Shown: positions 23,383-34,121, counted from the first letter of the stretch. The stretch: DNA of 64,000 nucleotides from Erythrobacter sp. (GCA_030148605.1 JASBTD010000053.1:1-64000), one strand, 5' to 3'. Numbers and translations are program-made. Notes: generated from the letters alone by a model not told the origin.

Positions 23383-26028
23383 ATGGATATTGCACACGAC
23401 CCCGACCTTGGGCCAGAAATGGCAGACGCTGCCCCCACTCCGCACGAACCGCCGGTGATCCGGCGCGAGGATTACAAACCCTTTCCCTGGCTGGTGCCAG
23501 AGATCGATTTGCAATTCGATTTGGGGCTGGAAGCGACCCGCGTGGTCTCGAAGCTGACTGTTGCGCGCAACGCCAGAGCAGCCGCTTCGCCCACGATCCG
23601 CCTGGATGGAGACGGGCTCGAGCTGTTGTCAGTCAAGGTCGATGGCGAAGTGCGCAATGACTGGTCACGCGATGGCGGTGACCTGATCATTCCCTTGAAC
23701 GCCGATGCGCATGAAATCGAGATCGCAACGGAAATTTCGCCTGCTGCGAATACGCAGCTGGAAGGGCTCTATGCCTCGAACGGCATGCTCTGCACCCAGT
23801 GCGAAGCGGAGGGCTTCCGCCGGATCACTTTCTTCCCTGACCGACCCGATGTGCTTTCGACCTATCGGGTAAGGATGAGCGGTTCGAAAGAGCAGTTCCC
23901 GATCCTGCTGTGCAATGGCAACCGCGTTGCCGAAGGCGAGAATGGGGACGGAACCCACTGGGCCGAATGGTATGATCCCTGGCCCAAGCCGAGCTATCTC
24001 TTCGCGCTGGTGGCGGGTGATCTGGTCGCGAACAGCGGCACCTTCACCACGATGAACGGCCGCGAGGTCGAGCTCAATGTCTGGGTTCGCGCGGAAGACC
24101 TGCCGCGGACCGACCATGCAGTCGAGAGCTTGCGCAAATCGATGCAATGGGATGAGGAAGTGTTCGGGCGCGAATACGATCTCGATCTCTACAACATCGT
24201 TGCTGTCAGCGACTTCAACATGGGCGCGATGGAGAACAAGGGCCTCAACGTCTTCAACACCAAATATGTGCTGGCCGATGCCGACACCGCGACCGATGCC
24301 GATTTCGACGCGGTCGAAGGCGTGATCGCGCATGAATATTTCCACAATTGGTCGGGCAATCGCGTGACTTGCCGTGACTGGTTCCAGCTGAGCCTGAAGG
24401 AAGGTTTCACTGTGCTGCGTGACCAGCTGTTCAGCCAGGATATGCAGGGCGAAGCGGTCAAGCGGATTGAAGACGTGCGCATACTGCGCGCCGCGCAATT
24501 CCCGGAAGACTCCGGGCCTTTGGCGCATCCGATCCGGCCAGACAGCTACCGCGAGATCTCGAATTTCTACACCGCCACGGTCTATAACAAGGGTGCAGAA
24601 GTGATCCGCATGATGCGCACCATGGCTGGCGCAGAGCGGTTCCGCAAAGGCACAGACCTCTATTTCGATCGCCATGATGGCGAAGCTGCGACATGCGAGG
24701 ATTTCGTCCGCGCAATTGAGGAGGGTGCGGAGCTCGATCTGTCGCAATTCCGCCTGTGGTATCGCCAGGCTGGCACGCCGAGGGTCAAGGTTGCGCTGGA
24801 GCATGCGGGCGATGCTGTAACGCTCACACTCAGGCAGAGCGTGCCACTTACGCCCGGCCAGGCTGACAAGCAGCCCATGGTGATTCCACTCAAGATCGCG
24901 CTGCTCGATGCGGAGACTGGCCAGCACAATGGCGAACAGCTGATCGTGCTTGATGAAGCGGAGAAGAGCTTCTCTTTCCAAGGCTTCGCCAAGCGGCCGG
25001 CGCTGTCAATCAACCGCGGATTTACTGCGCCGGTGATGATCGAGCGGCAGGCTTCGCTGGAAGAGCTGATGCTGCTCGCAGCGCATGATGATGACAGCTT
25101 CGCCCGTTTCGAAGCGATGCAGGAGCTGATGGTTGGCCATTTGGTGGCGGCCAGCAAAGGCGAACTAAGCGATTCGGATCGCGTTGCAGGCGAAAGCGCC
25201 ATCACCACGGCGATGGGCGCGGTGTTGCGCGACGAAGCGCTCGATGATTCGATGCGCGGCGAGCTGATGTCGTTGCCGACGCAAAGCTATCTCTTCGAAC
25301 AGATCAACGAAGCCGATCCGGACGTGATCCATCGCGCGCGCGAAGGGTTGAAAGCGCTGCTGGGCCGCGAGCTGGCGGATGATTTGCACGCGCTTTATGA
25401 GCGTGCGTCAAGCGTGCCATATGACGGCGAAGGCGCGCGCAGCGCGCGCAAGGTGAAGACCGCGGCGCTCGCCTATCTTGCCGCGAGCGAACCGGAAAGG
25501 GCGGCGGAGCTGGCCGCCGCGCAATATGATGCAGCTGACAATATGACAGACCGACAGGGCGCGCTGATGGTTCTGTGCGGCCTCGAACACCCGGCCCGCG
25601 ATGAAAAGCTGGCAGCATTCTACCAGCGATACCAGGGCAATGCGCTGGTGATCGACAAGTGGTTCACACTGCAAGCGCTTTCGCTGCACCCGCAAGTGCT
25701 CGATCATGTCGAAGCGTTAAGCCAGCATCCCGATTTCACGCTCAGGAATCCCAACCGTGTGCGGTCGCTCTACATGGCGCTGGCAGGCAATCCGCCCGCT
25801 TTCCATGCGGCGAGCGGCGCAGGCTATCGCATGATTGCGGACCTGATCCTGGCGCTTGATCCGATCAATGCGCAGACTGCAGCGCGTTTCGTTCCGGCAC
25901 TGGGGCGCTGGCGCAAGCTTGAGCCAAAGCGGGCGGCACTGATGCGTGCCGAGCTGGAACGGATCAAAGCGGCGGAGAAACTGTCGCGCGATACATTCGA
26001 GCAAGTTACCCGCAGTCTGGATGGCTAA
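23383..26028 (+). CDS. pepN: aminopeptidase N (M1 family)
   Basis: The 881-residue protein carries the M1 exopeptidase signature GAMENKG (near residue 282) and the zinc site HEYFHNW with H317, E318 and H321, and the third ligand E340 in LKEGF, 18 residues on. The C-terminal half is the long helical superhelix of the Escherichia coli PepN type, as opposed to the shorter eukaryotic-like M1 enzymes. It removes N-terminal residues from peptides in the cytoplasm. A Met 12 codons earlier is in frame and not excluded. The stop overlaps the next gene by eight bases. Confidence 0.94.
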   Translation: MDIAHDPDLGPEMADAAPTPHEPPVIRREDYKPFPWLVPEIDLQFDLGLEATRVVSKLTVARNARAAASPTIRLDGDGLELLSVKVDGEVRNDWSRDGGDLIIPLNADAHEIEIATEISPAANTQLEGLYASNGMLCTQCEAEGFRRITFFPDRPDVLSTYRVRMSGSKEQFPILLCNGNRVAEGENGDGTHWAEWYDPWPKPSYLFALVAGDLVANSGTFTTMNGREVELNVWVRAEDLPRTDHAVESLRKSMQWDEEVFGREYDLDLYNIVAVSDFNMGAMENKGLNVFNTKYVLADADTATDADFDAVEGVIAHEYFHNWSGNRVTCRDWFQLSLKEGFTVLRDQLFSQDMQGEAVKRIEDVRILRAAQFPEDSGPLAHPIRPDSYREISNFYTATVYNKGAEVIRMMRTMAGAERFRKGTDLYFDRHDGEAATCEDFVRAIEEGAELDLSQFRLWYRQAGTPRVKVALEHAGDAVTLTLRQSVPLTPGQADKQPMVIPLKIALLDAETGQHNGEQLIVLDEAEKSFSFQGFAKRPALSINRGFTAPVMIERQASLEELMLLAAHDDDSFARFEAMQELMVGHLVAASKGELSDSDRVAGESAITTAMGAVLRDEALDDSMRGELMSLPTQSYLFEQINEADPDVIHRAREGLKALLGRELADDLHALYERASSVPYDGEGARSARKVKTAALAYLAASEPERAAELAAAQYDAADNMTDRQGALMVLCGLEHPARDEKLAAFYQRYQGNALVIDKWFTLQALSLHPQVLDHVEALSQHPDFTLRNPNRVRSLYMALAGNPPAFHAASGAGYRMIADLILALDPINAQTAARFVPALGRWRKLEPKRAALMRAELERIKAAEKLSRDTFEQVTRSLDG

Positions 26029-26770
26029 CGTCTCCGCCTTCGAGATTGCCACATCCCAAGCGCTGGCAGGCGTGCCGCACGGCTTCCTTGGCCACAGCAA
26101 GGGCGCGCATCAGTTCGGCTATGGCGGCGAAGGCGAAGAGCAGGCGATCCGCGATGCGCGCGCGGCGGCGGCGCAAGCGATCCTGCCCGGCGGCACGCTT
26201 GTAGCGCCGCATCAGGTGCATTCGCCCGATGTCCTGACAATCAAAGAAGCTTGGGGCGATCCGGCCTCAGGCAGGCCTCAGGCAGACGCATTGGTCACAG
26301 CCACCGCAGGCCTGGTGCTGGGCATTGTCACGGCTGACTGCGCGCCCGTTCTTTTTGCAGACCCACATGCCGGTGTTATCGGCGCGGCGCATGCGGGATG
26401 GCGCGGCGCGCATTCCGGCGTGCTGGAAAACACCATAGCGGCCATGGAATCGCTTGGCGCGAAGCGTTCAGATATCGCAGCTGTTATCGGGCCGACAATC
26501 GCGCAGGCCAGCTATGAAGTGGATGCGCGCTTCCGCGACAATTTCACCGTCGGGGATTCGCGCTTCTTCGCCGCAGGCCGCGAAGATCACTGGCAGTTTG
26601 ATTTGCCCGGCTATGTCAGCGCGCGGCTGGAAGCATCTGGCGTGCATTCTGTGACTGACCTTGGGCTCGATACCTACGCGCTTGAAAGCAGCTATTATTC
26701 CTATCGCCGCGCGACGCACCGTGCCGAGCCCAACTACGGCCGGCAGCTCAGCCTCATCGCATTGCGCTAA
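26021..26770 (+). CDS. pgeF: laccase-domain protein, peptidoglycan editing factor PgeF family (YfiH)
   Basis: The 249-residue protein shows the three metal-binding landmarks of the YfiH/PgeF family: the histidine of APHQVHSPDV, GIVTADCAPVLFADP, and AAHAGWRGAHSGVLENT with the H-A-G-W-R-G motif. The Escherichia coli member hydrolyses mis-incorporated L-Ser from UDP-MurNAc, and others act on purine nucleosides, so the exact role is uncertain. It overlaps pepN by eight bases. Confidence 0.88.
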   Translation: MANVSAFEIATSQALAGVPHGFLGHSKGAHQFGYGGEGEEQAIRDARAAAAQAILPGGTLVAPHQVHSPDVLTIKEAWGDPASGRPQADALVTATAGLVLGIVTADCAPVLFADPHAGVIGAAHAGWRGAHSGVLENTIAAMESLGAKRSDIAAVIGPTIAQASYEVDARFRDNFTVGDSRFFAAGREDHWQFDLPGYVSARLEASGVHSVTDLGLDTYALESSYYSYRRATHRAEPNYGRQLSLIALR

Positions 26771-26934
26771 ATCCATCCACACCAGCTTGCACCAAACCGA
26801 ACAATTGGTGCCTAAAACACGGTTGGCATCGCCGAGCTTTGCGTCTATCAGCGCCGCCAAATGGGCGTATCCCGCATGCAGGGGTTCGCGCCAGCGGGGC
26901 CTTATCGGGAAACGAATCGTCTTCAGGCGGTTAG

Positions 26935-26960
26935 TGGAACGGGTTCCATTCGAAACGAAT
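26935..26960. promoter_or_regulatory. palindrome and direct repeat upstream of petA
   Basis: The 237-base gap before petA contains the 6-base inverted repeat TGGAACggGTTCCA (26935-26948) and a 9-base direct repeat GAAACGAAT at 26909-26917 and 26952-26960, 43 bases apart. The arrangement is compatible with a regulator dimer or with promoter elements of the bc1 operon. Support is limited to the symmetry, and no -35/-10 pair is convincing. Confidence 0.25.
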
Positions 26961-27007
26961 ACTGCGTGCTGTTCCGCGCGTGGAGAACAAAAGCAGGGTT
27001 AAAGCTA

Positions 27008-27583
27008 ATGGCTGATACGACTGGCACTGCGACACCCGATGCCGCCACCATGGCGGCTGAGGACGGGGTCCGGCGGCGCGATTTCATCCACATTGCTGCG
27101 GTCAGCGCCGCAGGCATCGGCGGGGCATCCGTGCTCTATCCGCTGGTGAGCCAGATGGCACCGTCGAAAGACGTGCTGGCAGCAAGCAGCACTGAAGTTG
27201 ATGTGTCGGCGATCGAGCCGGGACAGGCGATCAAGGCCGAATTCCGCAAGCAGCCACTGTTTGTGCGCCGCTTGACCCAAGCCGAGATTGACGAAGCCAA
27301 TGCCGTCGATGTCGGCAATTTGCGCGACGCGGAAACGCTGGCAGACCGCACCAAGGCAGGCAATGAAGACCTGCTCGTCACCATGGGCATCTGTACGCAC
27401 CTTGGCTGTGTGCCGCTGGGCGCTGCAGAAGGCGAGAACAAGGGTGAATATGGCGGCTATTTCTGCCCCTGCCATGGCTCGCACTACGACACGGCCGGCC
27501 GCATCCGCAAAGGTCCGGCCCCTTCGAACCTAGTCGTCCCCGAATATGAATTCACGTCCGACAGCGTCATTCGCGTCGGCTAA
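27008..27583 (+). CDS. petA: ubiquinol-cytochrome c reductase, Rieske iron-sulfur subunit
   Basis: The 191-residue protein has an N-terminal [20 protein letters not shown] segment, a Tat-type twin-arginine signal that stays as the membrane anchor, as is usual for this subunit. The Rieske cluster boxes are CTHLGC (C129, H131, C134) and CPCHGS (C153, H156). It takes electrons from ubiquinol in the bc1 complex and passes them to cytochrome c1. It is the first gene of petABC, with 17 bases to petB. Confidence 0.95.
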   Translation: MADTTGTATPDAATMAAEDGVRRRDFIHIAAVSAAGIGGASVLYPLVSQMAPSKDVLAASSTEVDVSAIEPGQAIKAEFRKQPLFVRRLTQAEIDEANAVDVGNLRDAETLADRTKAGNEDLLVTMGICTHLGCVPLGAAEGENKGEYGGYFCPCHGSHYDTAGRIRKGPAPSNLVVPEYEFTSDSVIRVG

Positions 27584-27600
27584 AATCTGAGAGATTCGTC

Positions 27601-28911
27601 ATGAGTTTTGCCTGGGCACGCCAGTACGAACCGCAGACCGGCCTTACCAAGTGGCTGGATGAGCGCCTGCCGCTCCCGCGCCTGGTTTATAACGCTGTTG
27701 GGGCCGGATATCCGGTTCCGCGCAACTTGAACTACATGTGGAATTTCGGCGTTCTCGCCGGCTTCTTCCTCGTTCTCCAGATCGTGACCGGTGTGGTCCT
27801 TGCCATGCACTATGCGGCAAACCAGCTGGTCGCTTTCCAGACGGTTGAGCACATCATGCGCAACGTCATCTGGGGCTGGCTGATGCGCTATGCCCACGCC
27901 AACGGGGCCAGCTTCTTCTTCATCGTGGTCTACCTGCACATCTTCCGCGGCTTCTTCTACTCATCGTACAAGGCACCGCGCGAAATGATCTGGCTGTTGG
28001 GCGTTGTCATCTTCCTGCTGATGATGGCGACGGCATTCATGGGTTATGTTCTGCCATGGGGCCAGATGAGCTATTGGGGCGCACAGGTTATTACCGGCCT
28101 GTTCGGCGCAATCCCGATGGTCGGCGAAACGCTGCAGGTGTGGATCCTGGGCGGTTTTGCACCAGATAACGCCGCGCTCAACCGCTTCTTCTCGCTTCAC
28201 TTCCTGCTGCCTTTCGTGATCGCCGGCGTGGTGATCCTGCACATCTGGGCGCTGCACATTCCGGGCTCTTCGAACCCGACCGGTGTGGAAGTGAAGAGCG
28301 AAAGCGACACAGTTCCGTTCCACCCGTACTATACGGCGAAGGACGGTTTCGGGCTTGGCGTGATCCTGATCCTGTTCGGCATCATGGTATTCTTCCTGCC
28401 GAACGCGCTGGGCCACCCGGACAATTATATCGAAGCCAACCCGCTTTCGACGCCGGCGCACATCGTGCCTGAATGGTATTTCTGGCCGTTCTACGCGATC
28501 CTGCGCGCTTTCACGCAAGACCTCACCATTCCGTTCACCGGCGTGGTGCTGATCGAAGCCAAGCTGCTGGGCGTGATCGCAATGTTCGGCTCGATCCTGA
28601 TCTGGTTTATCCTGCCTTGGCTTGACAAGAGCCCGGTGCGTTCGGGCCACTACCGCCCGACCTTCCGCAAGTTCTTCTGGTTCGGCCTGATCCCTGCGAT
28701 GATCGCACTGTTCATCTGCGGCGGTGCCCCGGCGGAAGAGCCCTATGTGATGATCAGCCAGGTCGCGACAGCCTATTACTTCCTGCACTTCCTGGTGATC
28801 CTGCCGCTCCTCAGCTCGATCGAGAAGACCGAGCCTTTGCCCTATTCGATCACAGAATCGGTGCTGGGCAAGGATGGCGCGGGCGCTGCTACGCCGCGGC
28901 CCGCCGAGTGA
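27601..28911 (+). CDS. petB: ubiquinol-cytochrome c reductase, cytochrome b subunit
   Basis: The 436-residue protein has eight hydrophobic helices typical of full-length cytochrome b. The heme-ligand histidines are spaced in two helices ([16 protein letters not shown] and [14 protein letters not shown] for one pair position each), [14 protein letters not shown] follows, and the Qo-site sequence is [12 protein letters not shown]. It oxidises ubiquinol and reduces ubiquinone across the inner membrane. It lies between petA and petC with short gaps of 17 and 32 bases. Confidence 0.96.
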   Translation: MSFAWARQYEPQTGLTKWLDERLPLPRLVYNAVGAGYPVPRNLNYMWNFGVLAGFFLVLQIVTGVVLAMHYAANQLVAFQTVEHIMRNVIWGWLMRYAHANGASFFFIVVYLHIFRGFFYSSYKAPREMIWLLGVVIFLLMMATAFMGYVLPWGQMSYWGAQVITGLFGAIPMVGETLQVWILGGFAPDNAALNRFFSLHFLLPFVIAGVVILHIWALHIPGSSNPTGVEVKSESDTVPFHPYYTAKDGFGLGVILILFGIMVFFLPNALGHPDNYIEANPLSTPAHIVPEWYFWPFYAILRAFTQDLTIPFTGVVLIEAKLLGVIAMFGSILIWFILPWLDKSPVRSGHYRPTFRKFFWFGLIPAMIALFICGGAPAEEPYVMISQVATAYYFLHFLVILPLLSSIEKTEPLPYSITESVLGKDGAGAATPRPAE

Positions 28912-28943
28912 AACTGGACGACTGATAAAGAGAGACACGAATC

Positions 28944-29774
28944 ATGATCCGTATCGGTGCAATCGCAGTCGGCCTTTTCTTCGCAGCCGTGGTGTTCCTC
29001 TGGTCATTTGTGCCCGGAGTGATCACCTATTTCACGGAGCCAACCGAGAAGGCGGCGGAATACGCATTCCATGAGAAAGCGCATGGTCCGGAAGGCGGCT
29101 TCAGCTTTGATGGCCCTTTCGGCAAGTGGGACTATGCCCAGCTCCAGCGCGGCTATCAGGTTTACAAGGAAGTGTGCGCGGCCTGCCACAGCATTGAGTA
29201 TGTGGCGTTCCGCAATCTTGAAGAGCTTGGCTACAACGAAGCCGAAGTGAAGCAGGAAGCGTCGACCTTCAACATTCCGGAATACAATGCTGATGTGGCG
29301 GAAGTCACCACGCGTCCGGGCCTGCCGACTGACCATTTCCCGCCGGTGCCTTATTTCGGTGCAGGCGATCCACCTGATCTCTCGCTGATGACCAAGGCGC
29401 GTGCGAACGGATCGAACTATGTCTATTCGCTGCTGACCGGCTATGGCGAACCCGATCCGGAAAAGCTGGCCAAGTATCCTGAATTCGAGACCCCGGCGGG
29501 CCTCTATTTCAACCCGTACTTTGCCAATGTGAACATCTCGATGGCGCCGCCGCTGATGGAAGGCATCGTGACTTACAATGACGGCACGGAAGCGACTGTC
29601 AGCCAGATGGCGCAGGACGTTTCAGCATTCCTGACCTGGACTGCGGAGCCAACGCTGATCAAGCGCAAGCAAACCGGCTGGCCGGTGCTCGGCTTCCTGC
29701 TGTTTGCAACGATCCTGGCCTATCTGTCGAAGAAGCAGATCTGGGCATCGATTAAGCCGCGCAAGAAAGACTGA
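28944..29774 (+). CDS. petC: ubiquinol-cytochrome c reductase, cytochrome c1 subunit
   Basis: The 276-residue protein starts with a signal or anchor helix (IGAIAVGLFFAAVVFLWSF), has a single heme c site CAACH (78-82), the conserved NPYFANVNISMAPPL with a Met as the likely sixth heme ligand, and a C-terminal membrane anchor (WPVLGFLLFATILAYLSK) ending in a positive tail. It takes electrons from the Rieske protein to soluble cytochrome c. It is the last gene of petABC and is followed by a hairpin terminator. Confidence 0.95.
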   Translation: MIRIGAIAVGLFFAAVVFLWSFVPGVITYFTEPTEKAAEYAFHEKAHGPEGGFSFDGPFGKWDYAQLQRGYQVYKEVCAACHSIEYVAFRNLEELGYNEAEVKQEASTFNIPEYNADVAEVTTRPGLPTDHFPPVPYFGAGDPPDLSLMTKARANGSNYVYSLLTGYGEPDPEKLAKYPEFETPAGLYFNPYFANVNISMAPPLMEGIVTYNDGTEATVSQMAQDVSAFLTWTAEPTLIKRKQTGWPVLGFLLFATILAYLSKKQIWASIKPRKKD

Positions 29775-29798
29775 TCTTTCGCGTCATGCGAATTGTTG

Positions 29799-29833
29799 AA
29801 GCGCCCTGCCATCACAGCGATGGTGGGGCGCTT
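29799..29833 (+). terminator. hairpin terminator of petABC
   Basis: A 15-pair stem (AAGCGCCCTGCCATC against GATGGTGGGGCGCTT, two G-U pairs) encloses ACAGC. It is followed by TTGCTATT rather than a strict T run. It lies 24 bases after the petC stop and just before apt. Because apt starts only 18 bases downstream, the stem could also affect apt translation. Confidence 0.6.
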
Positions 29834-29850
29834 TGCTATTGGGGACATCA

Positions 29851-30387
29851 ATGACACCTGAAGAGCTCAAAAGCCTGATCCGCACTGTGCCGGATTTTCC
29901 GCAAGCCGGAATCCAGTTCCGCGATATCACCACGCTGATCAGCCATCCTTTGGGATTGGCGGCGACGGTTCGACATCTGGCTGAACGCGCCAGAGAGTGC
30001 GGCGCAGAGGCGATTGCCGGGATGGAAGCACGCGGCTTTATCTTCGGCGCTGCGGTGGCGGTTGAGCTGGAGCTGGGATTCATTCCCGTGCGCAAACCGG
30101 GCAAGCTACCGGTTGAAGTATTGGGGATCGACTATGCGCTTGAATATGGCACAGACCGGCTGGAGATCGATCCGGGCGCGATCCCGCATGGCCAGACTGT
30201 TGTTATTGTCGATGATCTGATCGCGACCGGCGGCACCGCGCTGGCCGCTGCGCAATTGTTGCGGCAGGCCGGGGCTACCGTCGATGATGCCTTGTTCGTG
30301 ATTGACCTGCCTGACCTTGGCGGCGCGCAAAAGCTGCGCGATGCAAGCGTGGAAGTCAGCACGCTGATGGAATTCGAAGGCGACTAG
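29851..30387 (+). CDS. apt: adenine phosphoribosyltransferase
   Basis: The 178-residue protein has the PRPP-binding motif VVIVDDLIATGGTALAAA, with the D-D-L-x-A-T-G-G-T core, and the MEARGFIFGAAVA and FIPVRKPGKLP segments typical of Apt. It converts adenine and PRPP to AMP for purine salvage. The Met at 29851 is used because the frame upstream runs into the petABC terminator. It is expected to have its own transcript or to arise from read-through. Confidence 0.92.
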   Translation: MTPEELKSLIRTVPDFPQAGIQFRDITTLISHPLGLAATVRHLAERARECGAEAIAGMEARGFIFGAAVAVELELGFIPVRKPGKLPVEVLGIDYALEYGTDRLEIDPGAIPHGQTVVIVDDLIATGGTALAAAQLLRQAGATVDDALFVIDLPDLGGAQKLRDASVEVSTLMEFEGD

Positions 30388-30397
30388 GGGCTGGCGT

Positions 30398-31150
30398 TCA
30401 GCCGAGCTTTCGAACCTCGGCCAGCACTCGCTCGGCCCATTCGGGGCGGCAAATCAGCAGATCGGGCAAATAGGTGTCTGCGTTGTTGTAGACGAGCGGT
30501 GCGCCATCAATCCGCGAGCAATGCAGCCCGAATGCCTGCGCCACGGCCACAGGTGCGCAATTGTCCCACTCATATTGCCCGCCGGAGTGCAGATAGATTT
30601 CCGCTTCACCGCGCACCACCGCCATCGCCTTGGCACCGGCGCTGCCCATCGGAACAAGCTCGCCGCCAATCGCTTCAGCGACTTTGACGGCTTCCTTTGC
30701 CGGGCGTGTGCGACTGACCACAAGCCGCGGGATCGCTGCGGGTTCGGGCAGAGCTGCAGGCTGGTCTGAACGCAGCACTTTGCCGCCATCAAGCCCGGGC
30801 AGTGCCACTGCACCGGTGTGTGCCTGGCCATCGATCGAGAGGCCCACATGCACCGCCCAGTCGCTGCGTTCCTCGCCATATTCGCGTGTGCCATCGACCG
30901 GGTCGATGATCCACACACGGCGCATCGCGCAACGCGCCGTATCGTCTTTCTCTTCTTCGGAAAGCAAGCCGTCGTCAGGGCGTTCGCGGCGCAGCGCATC
31001 ACACAGGAAGGCATTGGCTCGATGATCGCCCTCCCGGCCGAGCTCCTTGCCAACAAACTCGCCCGATGCGCGCACGTCGAGCAGGATGCGCCCGGCTTCC
31101 TGCGCCAGTTGTGCGGCGAGTTCTGCGTCGGTCATTCCAGCCTCACTCAC
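30398..31150 (-). CDS. cysQ: 3'(2'),5'-bisphosphate nucleotidase CysQ
   Basis: This 250-residue inositol-monophosphatase-fold protein has the metal-binding motifs SEEEKDD and [14 protein letters not shown] (D-P-x-D-G-T), and a C-terminal [12 protein letters not shown]. The R-E-Y-G-E after DGT is the CysQ form. It hydrolyses the PAP formed from PAPS during sulfate assimilation. Its start overlaps the stop of cysNC by four bases, which confirms both the reading frame and the sulfate role. Confidence 0.92.
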   Translation of the reverse strand: MSEAGMTDAELAAQLAQEAGRILLDVRASGEFVGKELGREGDHRANAFLCDALRRERPDDGLLSEEEKDDTARCAMRRVWIIDPVDGTREYGEERSDWAVHVGLSIDGQAHTGAVALPGLDGGKVLRSDQPAALPEPAAIPRLVVSRTRPAKEAVKVAEAIGGELVPMGSAGAKAMAVVRGEAEIYLHSGGQYEWDNCAPVAVAQAFGLHCSRIDGAPLVYNNADTYLPDLLICRPEWAERVLAEVRKLG

Positions 31151-33054
31151 TTCAACGGCATGATCTGTTCGATGATGTAATCGGCGGCTTCGGCGGGTGT
31201 CATATGCACGGTGTTGACCCGGATTTCGGCGGTTTCCGGTTCTTCATAGGGGCTGTCGATCCCGGTGAAGTTCTTGAGCTCGCCCGAGCGCGCTTTCTTG
31301 TAGAGGCCTTTCACATCGCGCTGTTCGGCAACTTCCAGCGGGGTGTCGACAAAGATCTCGATGAATTCGCCTTCAGGCAGCATCTCGCGCACCATGCGGC
31401 GCTCTGCCTTGAACGGGCTGATAAAGGCGGTGAGCACGATCAGGCCCGCATCCGCCATCAGCCTGGCGACTTCGCCGATCCGGCGGATGTTCTCGATCCG
31501 GTCAGCCTCGGTAAAGCCCAGATCCTTGTTCAGCCCGTGGCGGACATTGTCGCCATCGAGCAGGAATGTGTGGCGGTTCATCAGGTTCAGCCGCTTTTCG
31601 ACTTCATTGGCGATGGTCGACTTGCCTGAGCCGGAAAGCCCGGTGAACCACAGCACGCGCGGCTGCTGGTTCTTGAGCGCAGCATGATCCTCGCGCGTGA
31701 TCTCGGTCGGTTGCCAATGGACATTTTGCGCGCGGCGCAGGCTGAAATGGATCATGCCCGCGGCAACGGTGGCATTGGTATACTTGTCGATCAGGATGAA
31801 CCCGCCCAGCTGGCGGCTTTTGGCATAGGGTTCGAAAGTGATCGGCCTGTCCGTGCGCAGCTCGGCCACGCCGATCCCGTTCAGCTCCAGCGTTTTAGCA
31901 GCCAGATGCTCGAATGTGTTGACGCAAATCTCGTATTTGGGCGGCTGCACATTGGCCGTGACCATTTGCGTGCTAAGCTTGAGCCAGTATCCGCGTCCGG
32001 GCTTCATCGCCTCTTCATCCATCCACACGATGGTGGCTTCGAACTGGTCAGAGGCTTCTGGCGGGTCGCCCGCTGCCGCGATCACATCGCCGCGGCTGCA
32101 ATCAATCTCGTCTTCAAGCGTAAGCGTGACAGATTGCCCGGCCACCGCTTCGTCAAGCTCGCCGTCGAATGTCACGATGCTCTTGATCGTGCTGGTCTTG
32201 CCGGAAGGCACGATCCGCACCGGATCACCCGGCCTGGCGGTGCCGCCCGAGACGAGACCGGAGAACCCGCGGAAGTCGAGGTTGGGGCGGTTGACCCATT
32301 GCACCGGCATGCGGAAGGCGCGTTCCTGCGCGCGCGTATTGGCCAGCTCGACCGTTTCGAGATGTTGGATCAGGCTGATGCCCGCATACCACGGCGTGTT
32401 CGCGGAGGGCGCGGTGGTTATATTGTCGCCCTTGAAGCCCGAGATCGGGATGGCGGTGAATTCCTCCACCCCGATCTCTTCGGCAAAGTCCTGATAATCA
32501 GCAACGATGCTGTCAAAAGTCGCTTGATCATATCCGACCAGGTCCATCTTGTTCACTGCCAGCACCAGATGCCTGATGCCGATCAGGTGGACCAGAAAGC
32601 TGTGCCGCTTGGTCTGTTCCAGCACGCCCTTGCGTGCATCCACCAGGATCACAGCCAAGTCAGCGGTGGACGCGCCGGTCACCATATTGCGAGTGTATTG
32701 CTCATGCCCCGGCGTATCCGCGACAATGAACTTGCGTTTCTCTGTCGCGAAGAAACGATAGGCGACATCGATGGTGATGCCTTGCTCGCGCTCTGCCGCC
32801 AGCCCGTCAACCAGCAACGCGAAATCGATCTCGTCGCCTTGCGTGCCTTGCTTCTTGCTGTCGCTTTCAAGCGCGGCAAGCTGGTCTTCGAAGATCATCT
32901 TCGAATCGTACAGCAAGCGCCCGATCAGCGTGCTCTTGCCATCATCTCCACTGCCGCAGGTGATGAAGCGCAGCATTTCCTTGTGTTGCTGCGCATCGAG
33001 ATAGGCCGCGATGTCCTCCGCGATCAGCGCTTCAGGGGTGTAGCCTTGCGACAT
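31147..33054 (-). CDS. cysNC: bifunctional sulfate adenylyltransferase subunit 1 / adenylylsulfate kinase
   Basis: The 635-residue protein is a fusion. The N-terminal GTPase (CysN) has GSGDDGKST (34-42), DTPGHEQY, and NKMDLVGYD, and is followed by EF-Tu-like beta-barrel domains. The C-terminal APS kinase (CysC) has P-loop GLSGSGKST (about 472-480) and DNVRHGLN. It drives sulfate activation to APS with CysD using GTP hydrolysis and then phosphorylates APS to PAPS. It shares one base with the cysD stop and four bases with cysQ, so cysD-cysNC-cysQ is one operon. Confidence 0.95.
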   Translation of the reverse strand: MSQGYTPEALIAEDIAAYLDAQQHKEMLRFITCGSGDDGKSTLIGRLLYDSKMIFEDQLAALESDSKKQGTQGDEIDFALLVDGLAAEREQGITIDVAYRFFATEKRKFIVADTPGHEQYTRNMVTGASTADLAVILVDARKGVLEQTKRHSFLVHLIGIRHLVLAVNKMDLVGYDQATFDSIVADYQDFAEEIGVEEFTAIPISGFKGDNITTAPSANTPWYAGISLIQHLETVELANTRAQERAFRMPVQWVNRPNLDFRGFSGLVSGGTARPGDPVRIVPSGKTSTIKSIVTFDGELDEAVAGQSVTLTLEDEIDCSRGDVIAAAGDPPEASDQFEATIVWMDEEAMKPGRGYWLKLSTQMVTANVQPPKYEICVNTFEHLAAKTLELNGIGVAELRTDRPITFEPYAKSRQLGGFILIDKYTNATVAAGMIHFSLRRAQNVHWQPTEITREDHAALKNQQPRVLWFTGLSGSGKSTIANEVEKRLNLMNRHTFLLDGDNVRHGLNKDLGFTEADRIENIRRIGEVARLMADAGLIVLTAFISPFKAERRMVREMLPEGEFIEIFVDTPLEVAEQRDVKGLYKKARSGELKNFTGIDSPYEEPETAEIRVNTVHMTPAEAADYIIEQIMPLK

Positions 33055-33956
33055 CAGAAGTACCCCTCCTGCTTCTTCGCTTCCATCGATGCGCTTTCGC
33101 CCTTGTCGATTGCGCGGCCCTGTCGCTCTGATCCGGTTGCAAGCAGCATTTCCTGGATGATGTCGGAAAGGTCGGTCGCTTCGCTTTCCGTGGCGCCGGT
33201 GAGCGGATAGCAGCCCAGCGTGCGGAACCGGACCGAACGTTCCACCACTTCTTCGCCATCTTCGAAACGGAAGCGTTCGTCATCGACCACCAGGATCAGC
33301 CCGTCACGCTCCACAGTCGGGCGTTTGGCCGAATAGTAAAGCGGCACGATATCGATCTTCTCAGCCAGGATATATTGCCAGATGTCGAGCTCGGTCCAGT
33401 TGGAGAGCGGGAACACGCGGATGCTTTCGCCATCCCTCTTCTTGGCGTTGTAGAGGTTCCAGAGTTCGGGCCGCTGGTTCTTCGGGTCCCACCGGTGGGC
33501 TTCATTGCGGAAGCTGAACACACGCTCTTTCGCGCGCGCCTTTTCCTCGTCGCGCCGCCCGCCGCCAAATGCCGCGTCAAAGCCGTGCTCGCTCAATGCC
33601 CGCTTCAATGGATCAGTCAGCTGCGCTTGCGAGTAAAGCGCGCTGCCGGTGTCGAAGGGGTTGATCCCTTGCGCTTCCGCCTCTTCATTTTCCGCTACGA
33701 TCAGCTTCAAGCCATATGCCGCAACGGTCTTGTCGCGATGGGTGAGCAGGTCCTGGAAGTCCCACCCGCTGGCGACATGCAGCATCGGGAAAGGCGGCGG
33801 TGAGGGATAGAATGCCTTGCGCGCCAGATGCAGCATCACAGAGCTGTCCTTGCCCACCGAATAAAGCATCACCGGGTTTGTGGCTTCGGCCACAACCTCG
33901 CGCATGATGTGGATCGCTTCGGCTTCCAGCCGTTCAAGATGGGTCAGGCTTCGCAT
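33054..33956 (-). CDS. cysD: sulfate adenylyltransferase subunit 2
   Basis: The 300-residue protein shows the adenine nucleotide alpha-hydrolase (PP-loop) motif [14 protein letters not shown] near residue 36, the [19 protein letters not shown] loop and the [10 protein letters not shown] helix. It transfers AMP from ATP to sulfate, forming APS, together with the GTPase CysN part of the fusion downstream. It is the first gene of the minus-strand cys operon, with the stop overlapping cysNC by one base. The promoter should lie in the 165 bases before 34122. Confidence 0.95.
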   Translation of the reverse strand: MRSLTHLERLEAEAIHIMREVVAEATNPVMLYSVGKDSSVMLHLARKAFYPSPPPFPMLHVASGWDFQDLLTHRDKTVAAYGLKLIVAENEEAEAQGINPFDTGSALYSQAQLTDPLKRALSEHGFDAAFGGGRRDEEKARAKERVFSFRNEAHRWDPKNQRPELWNLYNAKKRDGESIRVFPLSNWTELDIWQYILAEKIDIVPLYYSAKRPTVERDGLILVVDDERFRFEDGEEVVERSVRFRTLGCYPLTGATESEATDLSDIIQEMLLATGSERQGRAIDKGESASMEAKKQEGYF

Positions 33957-34094
33957 GGCGCGTCACTTAGGCTTTCGTCGGCTTTGGAGTAAGCCCCAAG
34001 CTGCCATTGGCAAGGATAGAATTGATTTGCACCCTGCAAGCGGGCTCAACATGCGGGGCTTGCCAGCGCGCGGCCAGCGAGACACAAGGCCAGC

Positions 34095-34108
34095 TGCGAT
34101 GCATCGCA
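34095..34108. promoter_or_regulatory. 14-base perfect palindrome TGCGATGCATCGCA
   Basis: The palindrome has no spacer and lies 13 bases before the TTG start of the membrane protein gene and 138 bases before cysD. Its place in the divergent region could make it an operator for either direction, for example in sulfur control, but no known consensus is matched by eye. Confidence 0.35.
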
Positions 34109-34121
34109 TGAGGGGGCAGAT

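Noticed and set aside
23665-24981. 438-codon minus-strand open frame opposite pepN
   Set aside because: It covers the catalytic part of pepN and is a shadow of it, with no domain similarity.
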